A DNA stretch of 64,000 bases from Pyxidicoccus parkwaysis. GTDB taxonomy: Bacteria > Myxococcota > Myxococcia > Myxococcales > Myxococcaceae. This document shows positions 42,608 to 50,231 of this stretch, piece by piece. The notes under the pieces are model-generated. The model worked only from the letters and a program-made list of their open reading frames with translations. It did no database searches and had not been told where the DNA came from. Position 1 is the first letter of the stretch, and each line of letters starts with the position of its first letter. Made by a program: the position numbers and the translations under genes. Where the stretch lies: positions 6,252,001 through 6,316,000 of the forward strand of contig NZ_CP071090.1 of assembly GCF_017301735.1 (NCBI RefSeq), given 5' to 3'.

Positions 42608-42632
42608 CGTCCCGCGAGCCTACTACCGCGCC

Positions 42633-43787
42633 TCACTCGTCCAGCAGGCCCGCCCAGAAGCCGACCAGCCGCCACACGTCACCCACGCTCGCCTGACGGT
42701 CCACTTCCGCGTGGGAGATGAGAGGTGTGGCAAGCTGGTGGACTTCCGTGTGCGGCCGCAGCGCCTTGGCGAGCAGCGCGGACTCCATGGCCGGTATCAC
42801 CGTGTCGCCTTCACCGTGCAGCAGGTACACGGGCGAGGACGGCGGCGGCGAGCGCTCGGGAGACAGCGACGGGTCCGCCGCGAAGGCCTTCACGTGCGGC
42901 AGCAAGAGCGGCCCCAGCGCCGCCACGTCGCGCGTGTTGACGTACTTCATCAGCGTGGCGGCGGGCTCCGCCATCTCCGCCTGGAGCGTCCGTGCCTTCT
43001 CGAAGGTCTGCTCCGCCAGCTTCCCGTCGGTGAGCGTCAGGTGCGAGGCGCGCAGGAAGGTGCGGATGCCCGTGCGCAGCGGCTCCACCTGCTCGGGTGG
43101 CACCAGCCGGTCCGCCACGTTGAGCAGGATGACCACCACGCCGTAGTCGTGCGGCGCCAGGTGGCTGCCATCCGGCAGCACGCCGGTGCACAGGAAGGAC
43201 AGCACGCGCGGCAAGTCCCCATGCCCGCCGAACGAGAGCGTCGCGGCCACCTTCCCCTTCAGCGCCGGCCGCCCCGAGGCCACCACGGACAGCCCACCGG
43301 AGAAGCTGATGCCGAACAGGTCCACCTTCCCGTCGGGCGCCAGCTCCGGCCGCGACGCGGCCCACGCGGCGGCGTCCTCGATGACATCCGCCAGGCGCGG
43401 GGTGATTTCATAGCGGAGCAGGTCCGGTGGCTCGGGCGTGAGCACCGTGTATCCACCTACGGCCAGGTCTCCCGCGAGCTTCACGAGGCGCGGCTCATCG
43501 ATGCCGTCCGCGTGCACGCCCGAGGTGAGCACCACCGTGCGTCCGCGCGCCTCGCGGGGACGGTACAGCCGCGCGCGCACCTCGCCGTGACGCGTGGGCA
43601 CGCGCAGGTCGCTCACGTCGAAGGGCCCCGTGCCCCAATGCGCGACGGCTTCCACCGCCTCGCCCTTCATGCCCGCGGCGCGCAGCACGAAGGACAGTCC
43701 GCGCAGCCGGTCCGGCCCCGCCCACAGCGCGAGCGCCAGCAGCGCCACCAGCGACGCGGCCAGGGCCCTGCGTCCGGCGCGATTCAC
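42633..43787 (-). CDS. Alpha/beta-hydrolase, membrane-anchored
   Basis: 384 residues from GTG 43787, overlapping the stop of the hybrid kinase by four bases (GTGA). An N-terminal hydrophobic helix (ASLVALLALALWAG) suggests membrane anchoring. The alpha/beta-hydrolase core has a nucleophile elbow GISFSGG, a late Asp in YLLHGEGDTVIP and a His in PLISHAEVD. The substrate is unknown. Coupling to a signalling kinase gene is unusual, but may only reflect gene packing. Confidence 0.82.
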   Translation of the reverse strand: MNRAGRRALAASLVALLALALWAGPDRLRGLSFVLRAAGMKGEAVEAVAHWGTGPFDVSDLRVPTRHGEVRARLYRPREARGRTVVLTSGVHADGIDEPRLVKLAGDLAVGGYTVLTPEPPDLLRYEITPRLADVIEDAAAWAASRPELAPDGKVDLFGISFSGGLSVVASGRPALKGKVAATLSFGGHGDLPRVLSFLCTGVLPDGSHLAPHDYGVVVILLNVADRLVPPEQVEPLRTGIRTFLRASHLTLTDGKLAEQTFEKARTLQAEMAEPAATLMKYVNTRDVAALGPLLLPHVKAFAADPSLSPERSPPPSSPVYLLHGEGDTVIPAMESALLAKALRPHTEVHQLATPLISHAEVDRQASVGDVWRLVGFWAGLLDE

Positions 43788-45676
43788 TGGAGCAGGTGCT
43801 CGACGAAGTTGCACAGGCGCTCGCGCTCGAAGGGCTTCTCCAGCAGCCCACGGGAGTGGCGGCCCACGAACTCACGCGCCTGCGGCGTGAAGGCGCCGCC
43901 CGTCATCAGCCCGGTGCGCAGCACCAGGTCCGGCGCCATCCGCTCCAGCTCCACCACGAAGTCCATCCCGCTCATGCCCGGCATCATCAAGTCGCAGAGA
44001 ATGGCATCGAACCGCTCGCCCGCGGAGAGCAACTGGAGCGCCTCGCGCGCGCCCTGCACGGCGCGGACGTCATACACGTCCCGCACCAGCCGGCTCACCG
44101 AGCTGCCCACGGAAGGCTCGTCGTCGATGAGCAGTAGCCTCCGGCGGGGCGCCGCCGGGCGCGCCGCGCGGGGCCTCACATTCACGGACGGAGCGGCCGG
44201 CTCGGGGGCGAGCGCGGGCAGCAGCACGCGGAAGGTGCTGCCCTGGCCCGGCGCGCTGGAGACCTCGATGCGTCCGCCCATGGCCTGCACGAGGGTGAGG
44301 CAGATGGACAGTCCCAGCCCGGTGCCCTCGCCCACGGGCCGGGTGGTGAAGAACGGGTCGAAGATGCGGCGCTGCACCTCGGGCGGCATGCCGTTCCCGT
44401 TGTCCGTCACCTCCAGCTCCACCTGGCCTGGGCGCGTGGTGCGCAGCGACAGGCGCACCTCGTTCTCGTCCGCGGACCGCTCGGGCAGCGCCTGGAGCGC
44501 GTTCACCAGCAGATTCACGACGACCTGGCTCAGCCGCACGTCGTTGCCGTGCACGCGAGGCACCGGCTGCAGCGTGCACACCAGCCGGGCGCGGTGCGAC
44601 AGCTCGTTGCGCACCAGCCGGAGCGCGGCGTCCACCACGCGCGACACGTCCACCGGCGCGAGGCGCTCCTCGTCCGCGCGGGCGAAGGTGCGCAGGTCTC
44701 GGACGATGGCGCAGACGCGCCCGGCACCCTCCTCCGCCTCGGCCACCACCTCGCGCAATTCGGGGAGCGACTCCGGCGCCATGAAGGGCTGGCTCAGGCG
44801 CTCCTTGAGGAAGGAGAGGTTGGAGCAGACATAGGCGAGCGGGTTGTTGATTTCGTGCGCGACACCGGCGGCCAGCGTGCCCACGGAGGCCATGCGCTCG
44901 GCCACCATGAGCTGCGACTCCAGGCGCTTGCGGTCCGTCACGTCGCGGATGACGCCGACGAGGAAGCTCTCGCCGTCCGCGCTGATGAAGGTGCCCTTCC
45001 GGGTGACGATGATGCGCGTCTGGCCCACCGGGTTGGTGTGCGTCTCCTCGTTCTCGTCGGTGCGGCCGGAGCGGAAGACCTGCTCGTCCTTGCGCCAGAA
45101 GACGTCCGCCTCCTGCGCGGGGACGAAGTCGTAGTCCGAGCGGCCCAGCAGGTCTCCCGGCGAGGAGCCCATGAACTCGCAGAAGGCGCTGTTGAGGGCG
45201 ACGAAGCGGTGCTGCCGGTCCTTGATGAAGATGGGGTCCGGCACCGCGTCCAGCGCGCTGCGCAGGAAGTCCGCGGTGCGGCGCATGGCCTGGGCGTCCA
45301 CCGTCGCGTCCTCCGCCCGGAGCCTGCGCGCCAGCGACGTCAGCCGGGCGCCCCAGAGCGTGCCCGGCGGAGCCACGCACTCGTCAGCACCGACCCGGCA
45401 CAGCGCCTCCGCCTCCGAGGGCGGCCGGTCCGTCAGCACCACGAACTGCGTGCGCGTGCCCACGCGGGACTCATCCAGCCGGCGGCACCAGGCGAGGGCC
45501 TCCTCCAGCGGGCCGCCCTCGTCCCACGCCACGAGCAGCCCCTCTGTCATGCAGCCGGGAGCCAGGGCCTCGGACACGCGAAGCACGTGGCAGGTGCGCC
45601 CCTCGTCGGACTGGCGCAACCCACGCTCGATTTCCTCCGCCACCGCGGAAGGCACCGCCACCAACGTCGCGTGCAC
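43784..45676 (-). CDS. PAS-containing hybrid histidine kinase with C-terminal receiver
   Basis: 630 residues using GTG 45676, chosen because GAGGAG lies eight bases upstream. Longer frames reach 45772. An N-terminal domain of about 120 residues looks receiver-like without a clear phospho-Asp. Then come a PAS domain (ALDAVPDPIFIKDRQHRFV), HisKA with AAGVAHEINNPLAYV and HATPase (VVVNLLVNALQALP, DNGNGMPPEVQRRIF, GTGLGLSICLTLVQ). A C-terminal receiver closes the protein (LLLIDDEPSVGSS, ILCDLMMPGMSG, LLEKPF). It is a hybrid phosphorelay kinase. No separate output regulator is adjacent. Confidence 0.9.
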   Translation of the reverse strand: MHATLVAVPSAVAEEIERGLRQSDEGRTCHVLRVSEALAPGCMTEGLLVAWDEGGPLEEALAWCRRLDESRVGTRTQFVVLTDRPPSEAEALCRVGADECVAPPGTLWGARLTSLARRLRAEDATVDAQAMRRTADFLRSALDAVPDPIFIKDRQHRFVALNSAFCEFMGSSPGDLLGRSDYDFVPAQEADVFWRKDEQVFRSGRTDENEETHTNPVGQTRIIVTRKGTFISADGESFLVGVIRDVTDRKRLESQLMVAERMASVGTLAAGVAHEINNPLAYVCSNLSFLKERLSQPFMAPESLPELREVVAEAEEGAGRVCAIVRDLRTFARADEERLAPVDVSRVVDAALRLVRNELSHRARLVCTLQPVPRVHGNDVRLSQVVVNLLVNALQALPERSADENEVRLSLRTTRPGQVELEVTDNGNGMPPEVQRRIFDPFFTTRPVGEGTGLGLSICLTLVQAMGGRIEVSSAPGQGSTFRVLLPALAPEPAAPSVNVRPRAARPAAPRRRLLLIDDEPSVGSSVSRLVRDVYDVRAVQGAREALQLLSAGERFDAILCDLMMPGMSGMDFVVELERMAPDLVLRTGLMTGGAFTPQAREFVGRHSRGLLEKPFERERLCNFVEHLLQ

Positions 45677-45768
45677 TCCTATTGCTCCTCGGCCTTGAAC
45701 ACGACCCATGCCCTTCGGCATGCAAGTCCCGGGACCACCGTCGATTGCACAACCCCGGGATAAAACAA

Positions 45769-46764
45769 TCAACGTCGACGGATATTGGGCGCCCCGACAC
45801 CCTCCGTTCGGGTGGTTTTACGGACCCGCCGGGTCGCCATTGCCACCACACGAGGGCCCACACCACAGGCGGCCAGGAGGGGGCAGCGGGCGCAGTTCTC
45901 CGGCACCGGCTGGGCGGGACAGGCGCCGCTCATGCCGTAGTGGCACAGGGCGAAGTCGTAGCGGACGGGGTCGGCGGCATCCAGGGCACGCAGGGACGCG
46001 GTGACTTCCTCGGCCGTCCGCCACGTGAGGTCCTTGCGCTTCGTGAGGCCCAGGTGCTGGGAGATGCGACCAATGTGGGTGTCCAACGGAATGACGAGGG
46101 TGGCGGGCGGCACGCGCTTCCAGATGCCGAAGTCCACCGCGTCCGGGCCGCGCACCATCCAGCGGAGGAAGAGGTTGAGCCGCTTGGCCGCGCCCGGGCC
46201 CAGCGGCGAGGGCAGCAGGTGGTGCAGGCCGCGCTCCGGCCCGAGGGCGGCGCGCAGCGCGTCCATCTCCGGAAGCTGGCGCAGGGCGGTGGTGAAGGCG
46301 TCGAGCGCGCCGTGCAGCGTGCCGCGCGCCTCCAGGCCACGGACGAAGAGGGCTTCCAGGCTGCCGTGCTCGCGCAGCGCTCGGCCCATGCCGAGCAGCA
46401 ACACGGCGACGTCGGTGCCCACGTTGAAGCGGTAGACGAAGCCGGACAGCAGCGCGGCGGCGCCGGGCACGTCGAGCGCGCGGACGAAGGCGGCGGGCGA
46501 GGGGCCCATGCGCTTCAGGAGCGCGTCCACCTTGGGGCGGAACAGGTCCGCGCGGCCGTAGGCGAGAGACGCGGCGAGCAGCGCGCTGACCTCGATGTCA
46601 CGCGGGTCCGAGTAGCGATGGGGGAACTCGACCGGGTCGAAGGCGATGCGGGCGCGGGAGTCGGTGGAGGCCAGGAAGGCATCCAGCCTCGGGCGCAGGT
46701 GCTCGGCTGCCCGGGTACTCAGACCGCTGCTCTGTGCTGTGCGCTTCGGCGAGCGCGAGGTCAC
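45769..46764 (-). CDS. TIGR02757 (DUF2400) family protein, DNA-glycosylase-like
   Basis: 331 residues using GTG 46764, with GGGAG nine bases upstream. ATG 46830 or 46824 is the alternative. The family resembles HhH-GPD DNA glycosylases: a helical core (RFNVGTDVAVLLLGMGRAL, FLRWMVRGPDAVDFGIWK, PLDTHIGRISQHLGL) and a terminal cysteine cluster, C-x8-C-x2-C-x5-C (CPAQPVPENCARCPLLAAC), similar to the iron-sulfur loop of endonuclease III. A nucleic-acid repair role is probable but unproved. If the short start is right, two competing hairpins lie in its leader. Confidence 0.8.
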   Translation of the reverse strand: MTSRSPKRTAQSSGLSTRAAEHLRPRLDAFLASTDSRARIAFDPVEFPHRYSDPRDIEVSALLAASLAYGRADLFRPKVDALLKRMGPSPAAFVRALDVPGAAALLSGFVYRFNVGTDVAVLLLGMGRALREHGSLEALFVRGLEARGTLHGALDAFTTALRQLPEMDALRAALGPERGLHHLLPSPLGPGAAKRLNLFLRWMVRGPDAVDFGIWKRVPPATLVIPLDTHIGRISQHLGLTKRKDLTWRTAEEVTASLRALDAADPVRYDFALCHYGMSGACPAQPVPENCARCPLLAACGVGPRVVAMATRRVRKTTRTEGVGAPNIRRR

Positions 46765-46792
46765 GTCGGAGGCTCCCACATTCCACTGCAAC

Positions 46793-46822
46793 GGAAGCCC
46801 GGGGTCCGGGCTTCCCGGACCC
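46793..46822 (-). promoter_or_regulatory. Two overlapping, mutually exclusive hairpins
   Basis: Arms GGAAGCCCGG / CCGGGCTTCC (46793-46802 with 46806-46815, loop 3) share bases with GGGTCCGGG / CCCGGACCC (46802-46810 with 46814-46822, loop 3). They lie 29 bases upstream of the TIGR02757 start. Both are perfect, but only one can form at a time. Confidence 0.5.
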
Positions 46823-46868
46823 ATTAACAAGTCTGAGCTTCCCGGGCCCCTTCATAAAGCCCGGACAT

Positions 46869-46897
46869 CCCCCTCCCTCCCGGCGGGAGGAAGGGGG
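46869..46897 (-). terminator. Strong hairpin after the M28 peptidase gene
   Basis: A 12-bp stem with one mismatch (CCCCCTCCCTCCC against GGGAGGAAGGGGG) and a 3-base loop. It begins 13 bases after the M28 stop in the minus direction. It is probably the terminator of that gene. No long U-run is seen. Confidence 0.6.
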
Positions 46898-46909
46898 ACG
46901 GGCTCCAGA

Positions 46910-48934
46910 CTACTGCACGGCGAAGATGAGGTCGTCGTAGTCGTCGTAGTTGCCGGTGCCGCACGGGGCCTCGCTGCCGTTGTAGCGGAAGCGAGCACGC
47001 ACCGCCTGCACCGTGCCCGTGGGCAGCGTGTAGTTCGCGGTCAGCGTCCGGATGCCCGTGCCCGGCGGCGAAACCGTGGCGATGAGCGTCCACGTCGGGC
47101 TGTTGGCGTTGGCCGCGTAGTACAGGTCCAGCTTGTCCGTCGTGGCGGAGTAGGCATAGACGGTGGCCTCAATCTTCACCGTCTTGCCCGCGGCGAACGG
47201 CGTGCCGTCCAGCGTGGACACCTTGATGCGGTCGTTCGACTCGTCCGAGTGGTACGTGCCGTTGAGGCCGTCCGCGCACGAGCCGTTGATGGTGTTGGGC
47301 TTGTTGACCTCGGGGCCCAGGCCGGCGCGGCCGTTGAGCAGCGTGCCGGAGTCGCACGAGGCCAGCGCGGAGAAGCACCGGGGCGCCTTCAGCGTGGGGT
47401 CGAACGCCGCCGTGGTGCTGGTGTTGCTCACCGTCACCGTCACCGCGCTCGTCGTCGCCGTGTTGCCGAACGCGTCGTACGCCTTCGCGGAGATGCCGTG
47501 GCTGCCGTTGGCCGTGGAGGCGCTGTTCCACTGGTAGCTGTACGGCGACGCCGTCGCCGTGCCCACCACCGAGCCGTCCACCAGGAACTCCACCTTGTTG
47601 ATGCCGGACGCATCCGACGCCGTCGCCGACAGCGTCACGATGCTCGACACCGACGCACCCGACGTGGGCGCCGTGAGGGCCACCGTCGGAGGCGTGGTGT
47701 CCGACACCGAGACCGTGCCCTTGGCCAGCTCGGCCACGTACACGGAGGCCACCTTCGCGAACTTGAGCGCGTGGTTCGCATTGTCGCCGCTGCGCGCCAG
47801 CGTGTCGTTCACCGTGTGGATGTACGGGTTGTACTGGCTCATCAGCGCCTCGAAGGGAATCGACGCCGGGTAGCCCGCGTTCGTCCACGACGCGTGGTCC
47901 GAGCACGCGTAGCCGCACGAGGACGTGGTCTTGGTCAGCGAGGGCAGGTACGTGGACATCAGGCCGGTGATGAACGTGTTCTGCGCCGCGTTCGTGTAGT
48001 CCGTCATCAGCACCACGTCCCAGCTCGAGCCCTGGTAGTTGGTCATGTCGAGCTGCATGACACCGATGACGTTGGTGCCAGCGAGCTTGTACGCGTTGGC
48101 AATCTCCTTGGAGCCCACCAGTCCCACCTCCTCGGCGGCGTAGGCCATGAACTTCACCGTCTTCGCCGGGCGGTAGCCCTGGAGCATGGCCACGCGGATG
48201 ACCTCGGTGAGGGTGGCCACGCCGGACGCGTCGTCATCCGCGCCCGGAGCGGTGCTCGTGGGTGAGGACGTGGAGTCCAGGTGCGCGCCCAGCACGACGA
48301 CTTCCGACGGCTGCGCGGTGCCCGTAATCGTCATGATGACGGACTTCATCGGCGTGCCGGTGTGGTTGTAGAGCTCGACCGTCACGTCGCTGCGGCCCGC
48401 CGCGTAGCCCTCCCACTGAGTCTTCAGCCAGCTCCCCGCCGTGAGAGCCGTGGCGGACGTGTGGTAGCGCGTCGCGTAGCCCGACAGGGTGGTGATGGTG
48501 CTCTTGATGTTGGACTCCTGCACCGCGTTCGACAGCCCGTAGGCCACGGTGGGGTTGTCCGTGGTGTACGTCACGAGCGAGGTGATGCCCTTCTGCGACG
48601 ACTGGCCCTCCAGCGCCGCCAGCGCCTCGGCCTCGGAGTCGTGGGTGATGAAACCGCCACAGCGGTTCGCCTTCGCGTGCATCTCGCGGGAGATGGCGTT
48701 GAGCTGGGACGCGCGCACGCGCAGCGCGGTGATTTCGCCCTTCTGACCCGCCAGCGTCGCCGCCGCGAGGCCCTGGCCGGCCAGCGCCGAGTTCACCACC
48801 TCCAGCGCGTCCGTGCCGACGGTGATGTAGACCTCGCGGTCCTTCGCTACGGGGGCAATCGCGTCGGGAGCCTTCGCGAACGCCGAGACACAACCGAGCA
48901 CCATGACGACTGAAGCCAGGCGCTTCACATTCAT
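46910..48934 (-). CDS. Secreted M28 aminopeptidase with Ig-like domain
   Basis: 674 residues from ATG 48934, with GGAG six bases upstream. A signal peptide (LASVVMVLGCVSAFA) is followed by a propeptide-like region. The M28 di-zinc domain has VVVLGAHLDS, GADDDASGVA, AYAAEEVGLVGS, VMQLDMTNY and IHTVNDTL, resembling the Vibrio/Aeromonas leucine aminopeptidases. Then comes a bacterial Ig-like domain (TPPTVALTAPTSGASVS through VTVTVSN) and a C-terminal beta-domain with a disulfide pattern. It probably acts outside the cell on peptides. Gene order suggests a single transcription unit. Confidence 0.92.
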   Translation of the reverse strand: MNVKRLASVVMVLGCVSAFAKAPDAIAPVAKDREVYITVGTDALEVVNSALAGQGLAAATLAGQKGEITALRVRASQLNAISREMHAKANRCGGFITHDSEAEALAALEGQSSQKGITSLVTYTTDNPTVAYGLSNAVQESNIKSTITTLSGYATRYHTSATALTAGSWLKTQWEGYAAGRSDVTVELYNHTGTPMKSVIMTITGTAQPSEVVVLGAHLDSTSSPTSTAPGADDDASGVATLTEVIRVAMLQGYRPAKTVKFMAYAAEEVGLVGSKEIANAYKLAGTNVIGVMQLDMTNYQGSSWDVVLMTDYTNAAQNTFITGLMSTYLPSLTKTTSSCGYACSDHASWTNAGYPASIPFEALMSQYNPYIHTVNDTLARSGDNANHALKFAKVASVYVAELAKGTVSVSDTTPPTVALTAPTSGASVSSIVTLSATASDASGINKVEFLVDGSVVGTATASPYSYQWNSASTANGSHGISAKAYDAFGNTATTSAVTVTVSNTSTTAAFDPTLKAPRCFSALASCDSGTLLNGRAGLGPEVNKPNTINGSCADGLNGTYHSDESNDRIKVSTLDGTPFAAGKTVKIEATVYAYSATTDKLDLYYAANANSPTWTLIATVSPPGTGIRTLTANYTLPTGTVQAVRARFRYNGSEAPCGTGNYDDYDDLIFAVQ

Positions 48935-49115
48935 ATGCTTCTCCACTGCGGCATGCGGGGGGACAGCAACTGCGGGACCGGCAGGAATGAATTTCCCGCC
49001 TTCACCGCGAGTGTGTCATTTCCCGAGATAACTGGGAATCACTGTCGCTCGTGAAACACGGTGAGCCACGGTGAGCCGTCTCAGGTCCCTGCCCGGTGGA
49101 GCGATAGGAACGTCG
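48935..49115. other. Intergenic leader of the M28 peptidase gene
   Basis: No gene is seen. An imperfectly flanked inverted repeat, TTCCC-N9-GGGAA, lies at 49020-49038, and a direct repeat ACGGTGAGCC occurs twice near 49060-49080. A promoter for the minus-strand peptidase is expected here but not assigned. Confidence 0.35.
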
Positions 49116-49817
49116 TCAACGCGTCAGTTCGCGCACCGCATGGCCCATCTCGGGGAGGATGAGCGCGTCCAGCGCCAGCCGCACCGCCTGGGGCGAGCCC
49201 GGCAGGGCGAAGAGAATCATCCCCTGCCAGGTGCCCGCGGTGGCGCGGGACATCATCGCCGCGCTGCCGACCTGCCGGTACGACAGCATGCGGAAGAGCT
49301 CACCGAAGCCGGGCAGTTCCTTCTCGAACAAAGGCCGCAGCGTCTCCACCGTGCAGTCGCGCCGGCCAATGCCGGTACCGCCGGTAAACAGCACCGCGCG
49401 CGCGCCCGCCGCCTGCGCCTGGGCCAGCGCGCCGCGGATGGCCTCGGCGTCGTCCTTCACCACCACCGAGCCCGCGACCTGATGGCCCGCGGACTCCAGC
49501 GCCTCACGCAGCACGCGCCCGCTCTCGTCCCGCGCCGCGTCGCGGCTGTCCGAGCACGTCACCACGAAGGCGCTCACGTGCACCGGCGCACGCGCCTTGT
49601 GCTCCGCCGCCACGCCCGCGTGGTCATGGCCGTGCGGAGGGTGATGGTGGTGCTCGTGCCCGTGCTCATGCCCATGGCCGTGTTCGTGCTCATGGCCGTG
49701 CTCGTGCGAGTGGTCATGCCCGTGGCCGTGGTCATGGGAATGGGAATGGGAATGACCGTGGGAGTGCGGGTGGCCATGACCGTGGTCATGGTCGTGGTCG
49801 TGTCCGTCGTGTGCCAT
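49116..49817 (-). CDS. moaB: MoaB-family molybdopterin protein with a His-rich leader
   Basis: 233 residues from ATG 49817. The first 65 residues are almost entirely His, Asp, Gly, Glu and Ser (HDGHDHDHDHGHGHPHSHGH and onward), a probable metal-binding segment like the leaders of nickel and zinc chaperones. The rest is a MoaB/MogA domain (VVTCSDSRDAARDESG, VVKDDAEAIRGAL, LFTGGTGIGRRDCT, FALPGSP) for adenylation of molybdopterin. The leader is not part of normal MoaB. A Rieske gene lies 30 bases upstream. The fusion may link metal storage to cofactor insertion. Confidence 0.88.
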   Translation of the reverse strand: MAHDGHDHDHDHGHGHPHSHGHSHSHSHDHGHGHDHSHEHGHEHEHGHGHEHGHEHHHHPPHGHDHAGVAAEHKARAPVHVSAFVVTCSDSRDAARDESGRVLREALESAGHQVAGSVVVKDDAEAIRGALAQAQAAGARAVLFTGGTGIGRRDCTVETLRPLFEKELPGFGELFRMLSYRQVGSAAMMSRATAGTWQGMILFALPGSPQAVRLALDALILPEMGHAVRELTR

Positions 49818-49847
49818 GGGAGGAGCTCCGGTGCGCGCGTGGCGCAA

Positions 49848-50165
49848 TCAGGTGTTGTCGGGCAGGTCGACGAGGAGCTCGCCGTCCTGGACCTCGACGT
49901 GCACTGTCGGCTGGTCGTCACAGACTCCGGGGGAGGTCTCGTTGCGGCCGGTGTCCATGTCGAAGCCGACTTCGTGGCACGGACACACCACCGTGTTGTC
50001 CTCGAGGCGGCCGCCCGAGAGCAGACAGCCCGCGTGGTTGCACCAGTCATCCAGGCCCTTGTAGCGGCCATGAATCTTCGCGATACACACGTTGCGCTTG
50101 CCGACTTCGTAACCGCGCATTTCCCGTTCGGCGAAATCCGCCGGGCCCAGCTTGATCTTCGTCAT
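49848..50165 (-). CDS. Rieske [2Fe-2S] ferredoxin-like protein
   Basis: 105 residues. The paired cluster motifs are WCNHAGC (C-x-H) and CPCHEVGFD (C-x2-H), separated by a short loop. It has no signal or membrane segment, so it is a soluble, single-domain Rieske ferredoxin. It is probably co-transcribed with the downstream moaB gene. A role as electron donor to an oxygenase or Mo enzyme is possible, but no partner enzyme is in the window. ATG 50165 is used because the longer frame is off-frame noise. Confidence 0.9.
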   Translation of the reverse strand: MTKIKLGPADFAEREMRGYEVGKRNVCIAKIHGRYKGLDDWCNHAGCLLSGGRLEDNTVVCPCHEVGFDMDTGRNETSPGVCDDQPTVHVEVQDGELLVDLPDNT

Positions 50166-50231
50166 CGCGGTCTCTTTTCCCACAATGCGGTGCGCCCTGC
50201 ACCCCTGTTCCCCGGGCATTACCTTCCCCCC

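Noticed and set aside
49615..49815. Possible CRISPR-like or tandem repeat in the GTGxTC-rich stretch
   Set aside because: The repetition comes from alternating His/Asp/Gly/Glu codons in the moaB leader. There are no equal spacers.
49574..50071. Thr/Arg-rich open frame on the minus strand over the moaB and Rieske genes
   Set aside because: It is an alternate-frame reading of the His-rich leader and the Rieske gene. Low-complexity composition makes it open by chance.
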